Notes under the pieces: generated by a model
Databases searched by the model: none
Told to the model about the DNA's origin: nothing
Seen by the model: the letters and a program-made list of their open reading frames with translations, nothing else
Position numbers and translations under genes: made by a program
Shown here: positions 39,155 to 47,080 of the stretch, in pieces
Position numbering within the stretch: the stretch's first letter is position 1
Layout of the letters: every line of letters begins with the position of its first letter
Origin: Betaproteobacteria bacterium
GTDB lineage: Bacteria > Pseudomonadota > Gammaproteobacteria > Burkholderiales > Rhodocyclaceae
Length of the DNA stretch: 64,000 nucleotides
Reading direction: 5' to 3'
Assembly (NCBI GenBank): GCA_020621405.1
Contig: JAHRYN010000003.1
Span: forward strand, 314,828 to 378,827

Positions 39155-40939
39155 ATGATGAGCGAACTTCTCACTGTAAAAATCCCCGACATCGGCGATT
39201 TCAAGGACGTGCCGATCATCGAAATCATGGTCAAACCGGGTGACACGGTCGAGTCCGACGCGCCGCTGATGTCGCTCGAATCCGACAAGGCCACGATGGA
39301 CATTCCGGCGCCGTCGGCGGGCCGCATCGTCGAACTGAAGGTGAAGGTCGGCGACCGGGTATCCGAAGGCGCCGTGGTGCTGACGATGGACGCAGCCGAC
39401 GCGACACCCGCGGTGGCCGCCCCGGCGGCGCCGGCGCCCGCCGCAGCTGTCGCGCCCGCGCCGGTCACCGCCGCACCGGCTGCCACCGGCAGCGCACCCG
39501 CGAAGGTGGATGACAGCTGCGCGGTACTGGTGATCGGCGGCGGTCCGGGCGGCTATTCGGCCGCCTTCCGCGCCGCCGACCTCGGGCTGGACGTGGTCAT
39601 GGTCGAACGCTACGCAACGCTGGGCGGTGTCTGCCTGAACGTCGGCTGCATCCCGTCGAAGGCGCTGCTGCATGTCGCCGCCGTGGCCGACGAGGCCGAG
39701 GCGCTGGCCGCTCACGGCGTGAAATTCGGCGCGCGCGAAATCGATCTGGACGCGCTGCGCGGCTGGAAGGACAAGGTGGTCGGCAAGCTGACCGGCGGTC
39801 TGGCCGGCATGGCCAGGGCGCGCAAGGTCAGGATCGTGCGCGGCACGGCACGCTTCGTCGATCCGCATCATGTCGAGGTGGCGCTGACCTCCGGCGACGG
39901 CCGGGTGACGACCGGCGACACGAAGGTGCTGAAGTTCGATCACTGCATCATCGCGGCCGGCAGCCAGTCGGTGAAGCTGCCCTTCATGCCGGCCGATCCG
40001 CGCATCGTCGATTCCACCGGCGCACTGCAGCTCGCCGACGTCCCGAAGCGCATGCTGGTGATCGGCGGCGGCATCATCGGTCTGGAAATGGCCACCGTCT
40101 ATTCGACGCTCGGTGCCCGCATTGACGTGGTCGAAATGACCGGCGGACTGATGCAGGGCGCCGACCGCGACCTGGTCAAGGTGTGGGAGAAGCACAACGC
40201 CCGCCGCTTCGACGCCGTCATGCTGAATACGCGGGTCACCGCGGCAGAAGCGGGACCGACCGGCATCAGAGTGAGTTTCGAAGGCGCGCAGGCGCCGGCC
40301 GAGGCGCAGACCTACGACCGCGTGCTGGTGGCGGTCGGGCGCACACCGAACGGCCGCGCGCTGAACGCGGAGGCAGCCGGCATCGTGGTCAACGAGCGCG
40401 GCTTCATTCCGGTCGACAGCCAGATGCGCACCGGCGTGGCCCACATCCATGCCATCGGCGACATCGTCGGCCAGCCCATGCTGGCGCACAAGGCGGTGCA
40501 CGAAGGGCATGTCGCGGCCGAGGTGATTGCCGGCCACAAGCGCCATTTCGACGCCACGGTAATCCCGTCGGTCGCCTACACCGACCCGGAAGTCGCCTGG
40601 GTCGGCCTGACCGAGGACGAGGCAAAGGCGCAGGGCCGCACCGTGAAGGTCGGCCGCTTCCCGTGGGCCGCCAGCGGCCGCGCCATCGCCAACGGACGCG
40701 ACGAAGGCTTCACCAAGCTGCTGTTCGACGCGGAAAGTCATCGCATCGTCGGCGGAGGCATCGTCGGCGTGTCGGCCGGCGACATGATCGGCGAGCTGGC
40801 GCTGGCGATCGAGATGGGTGCGGATGCGGTCGATATCGGCCACACCATCCACCCGCACCCGACCCTGGGCGAAAGCATCGGTCTCGCAGCCGAAGTGGCC
40901 GAAGGCAGCTGTACCGACCTGCCGCCGGCACGGCGGTAA
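39155..40939 (+). CDS. lpdA: Dihydrolipoamide dehydrogenase (E3) with lipoyl domain
   Basis: 594-aa FAD enzyme that reoxidises E2 dihydrolipoamide with NAD. Beyond the usual ~475-aa E3 it has an N-terminal lipoyl domain (about 1-85, Lys in ESDKATMD) and an Ala/Pro linker, an arrangement known in betaproteobacteria. The FAD motif GGGPGGYSAA, redox disulfide GGVCLNVGC, NAD motif GGGIIGLE and C-terminal HPHPTLGE are present. AGGAG precedes tandem ATGs at 39155/39158. The gene starts 7 nt after aceF. Confidence 0.96.
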   Translation: MMSELLTVKIPDIGDFKDVPIIEIMVKPGDTVESDAPLMSLESDKATMDIPAPSAGRIVELKVKVGDRVSEGAVVLTMDAADATPAVAAPAAPAPAAAVAPAPVTAAPAATGSAPAKVDDSCAVLVIGGGPGGYSAAFRAADLGLDVVMVERYATLGGVCLNVGCIPSKALLHVAAVADEAEALAAHGVKFGAREIDLDALRGWKDKVVGKLTGGLAGMARARKVRIVRGTARFVDPHHVEVALTSGDGRVTTGDTKVLKFDHCIIAAGSQSVKLPFMPADPRIVDSTGALQLADVPKRMLVIGGGIIGLEMATVYSTLGARIDVVEMTGGLMQGADRDLVKVWEKHNARRFDAVMLNTRVTAAEAGPTGIRVSFEGAQAPAEAQTYDRVLVAVGRTPNGRALNAEAAGIVVNERGFIPVDSQMRTGVAHIHAIGDIVGQPMLAHKAVHEGHVAAEVIAGHKRHFDATVIPSVAYTDPEVAWVGLTEDEAKAQGRTVKVGRFPWAASGRAIANGRDEGFTKLLFDAESHRIVGGGIVGVSAGDMIGELALAIEMGADAVDIGHTIHPHPTLGESIGLAAEVAEGSCTDLPPARR

Positions 40940-40945
40940 CCCGTC

Positions 40946-40978
40946 CGGTTTGCGCCTGCTTTCCCGTCAGGCGCAAAC
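40946..40978 (+). terminator. Terminator of the pyruvate dehydrogenase operon
   Basis: GGTTTGCGCCTG (40946-40957) and CAGGCGCAAACC (40967-40978) are perfect 12-bp arms with a 9-nt loop, 6 nt after the lpdA stop. There is no run of T, but the stem is long and well placed. Confidence 0.7.
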
Positions 40979-41024
40979 CAGTCGGCAAAATTTACAGTCC
41001 ACCTTCGGAATCGATTTCCGGCAA

Positions 41025-41053
41025 TTGAAAAATTCGGTCAAGTCTTTTCAAAT
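41025..41053 (+). promoter_or_regulatory. Possible promoter of the HPr-rel-A cassette
   Basis: TTGAAA (41025-41030) and TCAAAT (41048-41053) are separated by 17 bp. The same stretch is an inverted repeat (TTGAAAA/TTTTCAA), so it may also bind a regulator. A start near 41060 would leave a leader of about 165 nt before the first gene. Confidence 0.3.
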
Positions 41054-41226
41054 CATCCGCTTGCAATCAGAAAACAAACGAGGCCCGACTTTTGCTTACA
41101 GTAATCCCATCGCGACAATCCACGGACCGGAACGCGTAGTTGAGTGCACGCGTGAAGCAGTCGGCGCACCCCGAAGGTGCGAGCGCGCTAACATCCGGCC
41201 CAACCTTGCCTTATCGGTGACCGCAC

Positions 41227-41913
41227 ATGAACGAACACGACAACAAATCCAGCGTAGAGACCACCACGCCGCAGGCCGGCGGGGTCGATGAAGCACGCCG
41301 TCGCATCACCCGTGGCGGAGCCGCCGGCGCCGGCGTCCTGATTTCGGTAGCCAGCCGCTCGGCCTTCGGTACGAGCACCTGGGGCACCTGCACCGGTTCG
41401 GAACTGGCATCGGGCAATCTGTCGCGCGAAGGCACGGCGCGTCCCTGCGGCTGCAGCCCCGGTTACTGGAAGAGCAGCAACCCGAATGGCACGGCAGTCT
41501 GGAACGACCCGAACCTGATTCCGGCGACCTACGGTCCGAACCAGAGTTTCAATACCGTTTTCGGGGTGACCTTCTTCAAGACGTCGGATGGCGTGACGCT
41601 GCGCAACGCGGTAGACCAAGCGAAGCTGCCCTATCAGCAGCCGAGTGGCTGGTGCCCGACCAACAAGGCGTCGAACATGCAGACCGTCGCCTTCCATGCC
41701 GTCGCGGCACTGCTGAACGCCCAGTTCTACGGCAGCCGTTACCCGGTAACCGGCCTGCAGTCGCCAACCGCCGTCATTACGGCGTTCCGGAACGCCTTCA
41801 ACACGGCCGGCACGATCACCGACAAGATCAATGCGCTGAATGCCTTCCTGGTCAAGGTCGACATCTACGCGAGCACACCGGACCTGTGGTGCAACGGCAG
41901 CCCGGAAAACTAG
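41227..41913 (+). CDS. Exported CSPGYWK-motif protein of an HPr-rel-A cassette
   Basis: 228-aa protein of unknown function. Residues 24-48 look like a twin-arginine-type export signal: basic RRRITR, then GGAAGAGVLISVAS and SRSAFG. The mature part has CGCSPGYWK at 74-82, four Trp-containing turns, and Cys at 55, 74 and 76 plus two more near WCPTNK and LWCNGS. C-x-GYWK motifs occur in assorted secreted bacterial proteins. Its TAG stop overlaps the GTG of the PqqD-like gene, tying it to the putative modification enzymes. It is a candidate substrate of that system (inference). Confidence 0.7.
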   Translation: MNEHDNKSSVETTTPQAGGVDEARRRITRGGAAGAGVLISVASRSAFGTSTWGTCTGSELASGNLSREGTARPCGCSPGYWKSSNPNGTAVWNDPNLIPATYGPNQSFNTVFGVTFFKTSDGVTLRNAVDQAKLPYQQPSGWCPTNKASNMQTVAFHAVAALLNAQFYGSRYPVTGLQSPTAVITAFRNAFNTAGTITDKINALNAFLVKVDIYASTPDLWCNGSPEN

Positions 41914-42191
41914 TGGCCGCTGATTCCGAAGAACGGCGCTGGGCACTGAAATCACCCGAAGCGATATCCGTCAGGCACTGGCCTGACGGCAGCGTGGTGT
42001 ACGACGCCCGCGAATCCTTTACCTGGATGCTGTCGCCGCAGGCTGGCGCAGTGATCGACGTGCTCAAGCTCGATCCTGCCCCGGCTTCGGTCATCCACGC
42101 GGCGCATCCTGAAGCATTTTCCGACCTCCAGGAAGTGGCCGACCTGTTGTCCAATCTGTCCGATCACGGCATCGTGCACTCTGCACAGTGA
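41913..42191 (+). CDS. PqqD-like protein, HPr-rel-A system
   Basis: 92-aa protein from a GTG start that overlaps the previous stop codon (TAGTG). The N-terminal strand region (WALKSPEAISVRHW) followed by the FTWMLSPQAGAVIDVL helix and a C-terminal helical pair is the PqqD/RRE winged-helix pattern, which in peptide-modifying (RiPP) pathways binds precursor peptides. The kinase-like and nucleotidyltransferase-like genes directly downstream match the three-gene HPr-rel-A arrangement as I remember it. No biochemical role is established for this set. Confidence 0.75.
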   Translation: MAADSEERRWALKSPEAISVRHWPDGSVVYDARESFTWMLSPQAGAVIDVLKLDPAPASVIHAAHPEAFSDLQEVADLLSNLSDHGIVHSAQ

Positions 42192-42201
42192 CCCGGCCAC
42201 G

Positions 42202-43146
42202 TTGCCGCCCCCTTCCTTGGCTTCCAGCAGTCGCATTTCCGATCTGACCGACACCGAACTCGCGGCACGACTGCGCAGTCCGGCCGGTCTGCGCATCCGT
42301 CTGGGCAGTTTCGTGGCGGGCATCCGCTCCGACATCCGTCCGGTGGCGCGGGGCATCAGTGCGCTGTATGCCGACTTCCCGCTGGCCGGACACGACGAGT
42401 TCTGCGATTTCCCGGTCGAGCTGAGCGGATCGGGTGGAATCCGGCGCGTGATCCGCCCGCAGGCGATATTCCGCTTCGAGGGCATGCAGCCGTTCAAGCC
42501 GCTGCCGGGCGAACAGGCCTTCGCGATGCTCGAGTGGGGTCTGAACTGGGTGTTCACCAATCACGCCCAGCATTCGCTGATCATCCATGCCGCGGTGCTC
42601 GAGCGCGACGGTGCCGGCCTCATCATGGCGGCGCCGCCGGGTTCCGGCAAAAGCACCCTGTGCGCTGGACTGGCGCTGCGCGGCTGGCGACTGCTGTCCG
42701 ACGAACTGGCCATGGTCGGACTTGACGACGGCCTGCTGACGCCGCTGCCGCGGCCGATCAGCCTGAAGAACCAGTCGATCGATCTGGTCAGGAAACTGTC
42801 ACCGGACGCCGTCATCGGCCCGATCGCCTACGACACCGCGAAGGGTACGGTGGCCCACATGCGCCCGCCGAGAGCAAGCCTGAACGAGGCTTTGCTGAAG
42901 GTTCAGCCGCGCTGGATACTGTTTCCGAAATTCGGCATCGACAGTCCCTGCGAAATCGAAGCGACCGGCAAGGCGCAGACCTTCATGCAGCTGGTGAACA
43001 ATTCATTCAACTATCCGCGGCTCGGAACGACGGGCTTCGAAGCGATGGGACGGCTGGTGGACGCATGCGACGGTTACACTGCGCGCTACGGGTCACTCGA
43101 CCAAATCGTGCCGGAGCTGGAATCCATCTGCTCCCGCAGCAGCTGA
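42202..43146 (+). CDS. HprK-related kinase A
   Basis: 314-aa P-loop protein related to HPr kinase/phosphorylase. The Walker A motif is at 144-152 (APPGSGKST), followed by LLSDELAMVG, equivalent to the HprK acidic region, and a C-terminal domain. The N-terminal ~110 residues lack the HprK regulatory fold. TTG 42202 is the best available start, 10 nt after the PqqD-like gene; TTG 42217 is possible. By analogy with HprK homologues in lasso-peptide clusters, which phosphorylate a peptide Ser, it may phosphorylate the cassette's substrate (inference). Confidence 0.8.
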   Translation: MPPPSLASSSRISDLTDTELAARLRSPAGLRIRLGSFVAGIRSDIRPVARGISALYADFPLAGHDEFCDFPVELSGSGGIRRVIRPQAIFRFEGMQPFKPLPGEQAFAMLEWGLNWVFTNHAQHSLIIHAAVLERDGAGLIMAAPPGSGKSTLCAGLALRGWRLLSDELAMVGLDDGLLTPLPRPISLKNQSIDLVRKLSPDAVIGPIAYDTAKGTVAHMRPPRASLNEALLKVQPRWILFPKFGIDSPCEIEATGKAQTFMQLVNNSFNYPRLGTTGFEAMGRLVDACDGYTARYGSLDQIVPELESICSRSS

Positions 43147-43196
43147 AGCGCACAACAGTTCGTGTCCGGGCCGGCTGGCTCGCACGTCGAGACACC

Positions 43197-44291
43197 ATGA
43201 GCCGAAAAACGGACACGCATCTGGCGAGAGCACTCGCCAACCCCGATTTCATCGCAGATTTTGATTCCGTCGACTGGGAAGCGCTGATCGGCCAGGCACG
43301 CACCAGCGACCTGCTGGGCCAGTTGGCCGAGCGCCTGCTGGCCGCCGGACACATGGAGCAGGTGCCGGCTGCCGTGCGCTTCCATCTGGATGCGGCGCTT
43401 CGTCTGGCCGCCCTGCACAAGGCTTCGCTGCTGAACGAACTGGCAGTGATCGGAGCCGCCCTGCAGGATCTCGGACAATCGGTACTGCTGTTGAAGGGTG
43501 CCGCCTACGCGGCAACTGGCCTGCTGGCCGGGCGGTCGCGCATTTTCAACGACATTGACCTGATGGTCGCGAAGAGCGTGATCAACCAGGCCGAAGGCGG
43601 GTTGTTCCGGCGCGGCTGGCTGCCAACCCACCTGAATGCCTACGATCAGCGCTACTACCGGGAGTGGATGCACGAACTGCCGCCGGTCGAGCACCGTACG
43701 CGCGGCACGGTGATCGACCTGCACCACACGATCGTGCCGCCCACCTCCGGCCACGTTCCGGATGCCGCCCGGCTGATCGCGGATGCCCGGCCGGTGCATG
43801 TCCCTTACTGTCCGGACCTGTTCCGTGTACTCACGCCGGTGGACATGGTGATGCACTCAGCCTGCCACCTGTTCTTCGGCGAACTGCAGAAAGGGCTGCG
43901 CGATCTGTACGACCAGCACTGTCTGCTGAGCGAGTTCGCGGCTGCCGACGGCTTCTGGGAAGCGCTGCTGCCGCGCGCCCGCCAGCACCAGCTCGAATAT
44001 CCCGTGCTGCTCGCCATCCATTTCTCGCAGCGCGTGTTCGGCACCGACATCCCGGATGCCGTACGCGACGAAAGCACGCGCCGCCTTTCATCGCGCTGGA
44101 CGGGTCGCCTGACGGATCACCTGATCGACGCCTCCATGTACCCGCTGCACCCGAGCAGCGACTCGTCGTGGCGGCGTGCACGCCGGCAGATTCTTTACGC
44201 ACGCAGCCACTGGCTTAGAATGCCGCTGCATCAGCTGTTGCCTCATCTCGCCTACAAGGCGTTCGTTCATTCCGACGAACAGGCGGGATAA
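43197..44291 (+). CDS. Nucleotidyltransferase-family protein of the HPr-rel-A cassette
   Basis: 364-aa protein with a nucleotidyltransferase-like core. [12 protein letters not shown] and the metal motif NDIDLMV (D119, D121) resemble the NTP_transf_5 family; further conserved-looking segments are VIDLHHTIV and [11 protein letters not shown]. Start ATG 43197 is 50 nt after the kinase gene; an in-frame opening further upstream overlaps that gene and is unlike the family. Probable last member of the cassette; rpiA follows 22 nt later. Confidence 0.78.
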   Translation: MSRKTDTHLARALANPDFIADFDSVDWEALIGQARTSDLLGQLAERLLAAGHMEQVPAAVRFHLDAALRLAALHKASLLNELAVIGAALQDLGQSVLLLKGAAYAATGLLAGRSRIFNDIDLMVAKSVINQAEGGLFRRGWLPTHLNAYDQRYYREWMHELPPVEHRTRGTVIDLHHTIVPPTSGHVPDAARLIADARPVHVPYCPDLFRVLTPVDMVMHSACHLFFGELQKGLRDLYDQHCLLSEFAAADGFWEALLPRARQHQLEYPVLLAIHFSQRVFGTDIPDAVRDESTRRLSSRWTGRLTDHLIDASMYPLHPSSDSSWRRARRQILYARSHWLRMPLHQLLPHLAYKAFVHSDEQAG

Positions 44292-44313
44292 CCATCGGAC
44301 ATTGCCAGACATC

Positions 44314-44985
44314 ATGACACCCGACGAACTTAAGATCGCGGTCGCCCGCGCCGCCCTGCCCCACGTGATCGAAGGCGAACTGCTCGGCGTCGGCACCGGC
44401 TCGACAGCCAATCACTTCATCGATCTTCTGGCTTCCGAGCAGCTCCGGATTTCCGGTGCCGTCGCCAGTTCCGAAGCATCGGCCGCGCGCCTGCGCGGTC
44501 ACGGCATCACGGTGCTGACACTGGACGAGGTCATCGCATCGGGCCGCCGCATTCCGGTCTATGTCGACGGTGCCGACGAGATCGACCCCGGCCTGCACCT
44601 GATCAAGGGCGGCGGCGGCGCGCTGACCCGCGAAAAGATAGTCGCCGCCGCATCGGACTGTTTCGTCTGCATCGCCGACGATTCCAAGTGTGTCGAGGTG
44701 ATGGGTCGTTTTCCGCTGCCGATCGAAGTGATTCCGATGGCGGCCGGGCTGGTCGCCCGCGCGCTGGCCCGGCTTGGCGGCATTCCGAAACTGCGCGAAG
44801 GTTTCGTGACTGACAACGGAAACATCATCCTGGACGTTGCTGGTCTGAAGATCAGCGATCCGGTGGCATTCGAAAGCGAACTGGACCACCTGACCGGCAC
44901 CGTCACCAACGGGCTGTTTGCACGGCGCCGTGCCGACCTCGCACTGGTATCGTCCGCAGCCGGTGTGCGCACGCTTCGGGCGTGA
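44314..44985 (+). CDS. rpiA: Ribose-5-phosphate isomerase A
   Basis: 223-aa enzyme interconverting ribose 5-phosphate and ribulose 5-phosphate (pentose phosphate pathway, and the Calvin cycle where present). Signatures are [22 protein letters not shown] with catalytic Asp, and [11 protein letters not shown] with the active Glu/Lys. ATG 44314 gives typical length. It lies close behind the HPr-rel-A cassette, so read-through is possible, although the functions look unrelated. Confidence 0.96.
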   Translation: MTPDELKIAVARAALPHVIEGELLGVGTGSTANHFIDLLASEQLRISGAVASSEASAARLRGHGITVLTLDEVIASGRRIPVYVDGADEIDPGLHLIKGGGGALTREKIVAAASDCFVCIADDSKCVEVMGRFPLPIEVIPMAAGLVARALARLGGIPKLREGFVTDNGNIILDVAGLKISDPVAFESELDHLTGTVTNGLFARRRADLALVSSAAGVRTLRA

Positions 44986-45054
44986 CCGACGACAGCAGAA
45001 CATTTACGCCGACAGCGAGTCGGACCTTGACGCAAACATCCGGAATGCACTGAC

Positions 45055-45756
45055 ATGAGCGAACACATTTCCAAGCGCTACGACCACGAACTCGAGGGCG
45101 TACGCACCGGCCTGCTCCAGATGGGCGGACTGATCGAACAGCAGATCGAACATGCCATGCGCGGCGTGATCGAGCGCAACCTGCCGCTGCTCGAGGAAGT
45201 GATCGCCAATGACAAGAAGGTCAATTCGATGGAAATCGAGCTGGACGACGCCTGCAATCACCTGATTGCCAAGCGCCAGCCGGCCGCCAGCGACTTGCGC
45301 GTCATCATGTCGGTGGTCAAGACCATCACCGACCTTGAGCGCATCGGTGACGAGGCCAAGAAGATCGCCAAGATGGGGCGTCACATACTGGAATCGGACG
45401 TCGTGTTCGTACCGCGCGTCGAACTCCGCCATGCGGCATCGATGGCCGTCGACATGCTGCGGCGTACGCTGGATGCCCTGGCCCGGATGGATCTGGCCGG
45501 TGCCACCGAAGTCGTGCGTCAGGACCGCGAGGTCGATGCCGAATTCAAGTCCATCATGCGGCAGCTCATCACCTTCATGATGGAAGACCCACGCACCATC
45601 TCCTGCGGTCTCGACATGCTTTTCATCGCCAAGGCGATCGAGCGGATCGGCGACCACTCGAAGAACATGGCGCAGTACGTGGTTTTCATGGTGAAGGGCA
45701 CCGACGTGCGCCACGCCGGACTGGCGGCAATGGAAGCTGCCGCCGCCAGCGACTGA
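45055..45756 (+). CDS. phoU: Phosphate signalling protein PhoU
   Basis: 233-aa all-helical PhoU protein with two three-helix repeats. Each carries the metal-cluster motif, visible as ERIGDEAKKIA in the first half and ERIGDHSKNMA in the second. It mediates negative control of the PhoR/PhoB and Pst system. No pst or pho regulatory genes adjoin it here, which is unusual; rpiA is 69 bp upstream. Confidence 0.95.
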   Translation: MSEHISKRYDHELEGVRTGLLQMGGLIEQQIEHAMRGVIERNLPLLEEVIANDKKVNSMEIELDDACNHLIAKRQPAASDLRVIMSVVKTITDLERIGDEAKKIAKMGRHILESDVVFVPRVELRHAASMAVDMLRRTLDALARMDLAGATEVVRQDREVDAEFKSIMRQLITFMMEDPRTISCGLDMLFIAKAIERIGDHSKNMAQYVVFMVKGTDVRHAGLAAMEAAAASD

Positions 45757-45762
45757 AGCCGG

Positions 45763-46611
45763 TCAGCGCTTGCCCGGAAAGTCGACAGGCTGCGGACGGA
45801 CAGCGTCCGTCCGGGGAGCCTCGACGGCATCCTTCGCCGGAAGCGCCTCGGCAATGATGGCCGCGCGCGACAATTCCTGAGCCTGTGCCAGCTGTTCGGG
45901 TTTGAGTGATGCCGCAATCTCGTCCCGCGCACCCCGCGCGGCACCGTGGCCCTGTGCTGCAGCGCGGTTGAACCATGCGTAGGCGCGCACCAGATCCTGT
46001 GTGACCCCTTCACCGATCCGGTAGAGCCGCCCCATGTGGTACTGGGAGCTGACATGCCCCTGATTGGCCGCCTTGGCAAACCACTGCGCTGCAGCCGCAT
46101 AGTCCTGCAAGGTTCCGCGCCCGAGCTTCAGTGCCAGAGCCAGCTCGTACTGGGCCCGCGCATTACCCTGCGCCGCGGATTTTTCCAGCCACTTGATCGA
46201 TTCCACCAGATCAGCGCGCTCGCCAGTCCCGCCTTGGGACAACAGCATCCCGTAGTCGTACTGCGCTTCCGGATCGCCCGTTTCCGCGCGCGCACGCTCC
46301 GCCTCGCGCGGATCGAGTTCGGCCATCAGTTTCTGGTGCTCGTCCGGCGTACGCGTTTCGATGTTGTGAAACACCACTGCGATCGTCGCAGTCAGACCGA
46401 CTACCAGTACGCCTGCCACGATGGCAAGCGGAGTACGCCTGACGCGCACATAACGCTTGTGGCAGGTGCGGCAGCGCACCGGCTTGAGCCAGAACCGCCC
46501 CGCCTTTTCGCCGGAGGTCTTCCAGCTCGAATCAGCGGTATCGGTGCTCATGCAATACGGGCAGGAGCGCGCACTCTGCAGGACGCTGGACGTACGTGTA
46601 TCGACATTCAT
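45763..46611 (-). CDS. Sel1-repeat membrane protein with zinc ribbon
   Basis: 282-aa protein of unknown role. The N-terminus has a zinc-ribbon-like CPYC...CRTC pattern (about 18-50), then one membrane helix (about 62-82). A periplasmic part follows with three to four Sel1-type repeats such as QYDYGMLLSQGGTG and AQYELALALKLGRG. Sel1 proteins usually mediate protein contacts. ATG 46611 (MNVDTRTSS) is preferred over the start at 46635. It is convergent with phoU, with stops 6 bp apart. Confidence 0.75.
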   Translation of the reverse strand: MNVDTRTSSVLQSARSCPYCMSTDTADSSWKTSGEKAGRFWLKPVRCRTCHKRYVRVRRTPLAIVAGVLVVGLTATIAVVFHNIETRTPDEHQKLMAELDPREAERARAETGDPEAQYDYGMLLSQGGTGERADLVESIKWLEKSAAQGNARAQYELALALKLGRGTLQDYAAAAQWFAKAANQGHVSSQYHMGRLYRIGEGVTQDLVRAYAWFNRAAAQGHGAARGARDEIAASLKPEQLAQAQELSRAAIIAEALPAKDAVEAPRTDAVRPQPVDFPGKR

Positions 46612-46667
46612 CGTTACAAAATTATCACGCCACATCGCTCACGTGCCGTGAATTACTGTGGCGGGAA

Positions 46668-46940
46668 TCAGCCCGCAGGCGGAACGAAGCCCGAAACGTG
46701 ATCTGCGCCCTCACCGAAGAAATGCTTTTCCATCTGCTCGGCAAGGTATTTACGCGCACGCTGATCCATCAGGCTGAGCCGGTTTTCGTTGATCAGCATG
46801 GTCTGGTATTTCACCCACTGCTGCCACGCCTCCTTCGATACGGATTCAAATATCCGCGCGCCCAGCGCACCGGGAACCGGCGGAAAATCCAGGCCTTCGG
46901 CTTCCCGGCCGAGCTTGATGCATTGAACCATGCGTGCCAT
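46668..46940 (-). CDS. yggX: YggX-type Fe(2+)-trafficking protein
   Basis: 90-aa oxidative-damage-protection protein that in relatives shields Fe-S clusters and iron pools. It begins [17 protein letters not shown] with the conserved Cys and contains [17 protein letters not shown] and [21 protein letters not shown] lies before ATG 46940. In relatives it often sits next to argA; here a GGDEF gene lies between. Confidence 0.95.
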   Translation of the reverse strand: MARMVQCIKLGREAEGLDFPPVPGALGARIFESVSKEAWQQWVKYQTMLINENRLSLMDQRARKYLAEQMEKHFFGEGADHVSGFVPPAG

Positions 46941-47080
46941 GTTGCAACTCCTGTAGATGAACAGCGCGGATTTTACGCTTGCGGCCCGCCGATGCCGATT
47001 GCCTCTGCAGGATTCTCCCGTCCTTTTGCCGGTTGGCAGCACGACGCCGTGATACGGAGGCGGGTCGCACCGGACACGGG

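Noticed and set aside
41227..41913. Lasso-peptide precursor
   Set aside because: The protein is 228 aa with an export signal, and no lasso protease or macrolactam synthetase (asparagine-synthetase-like) gene is present.
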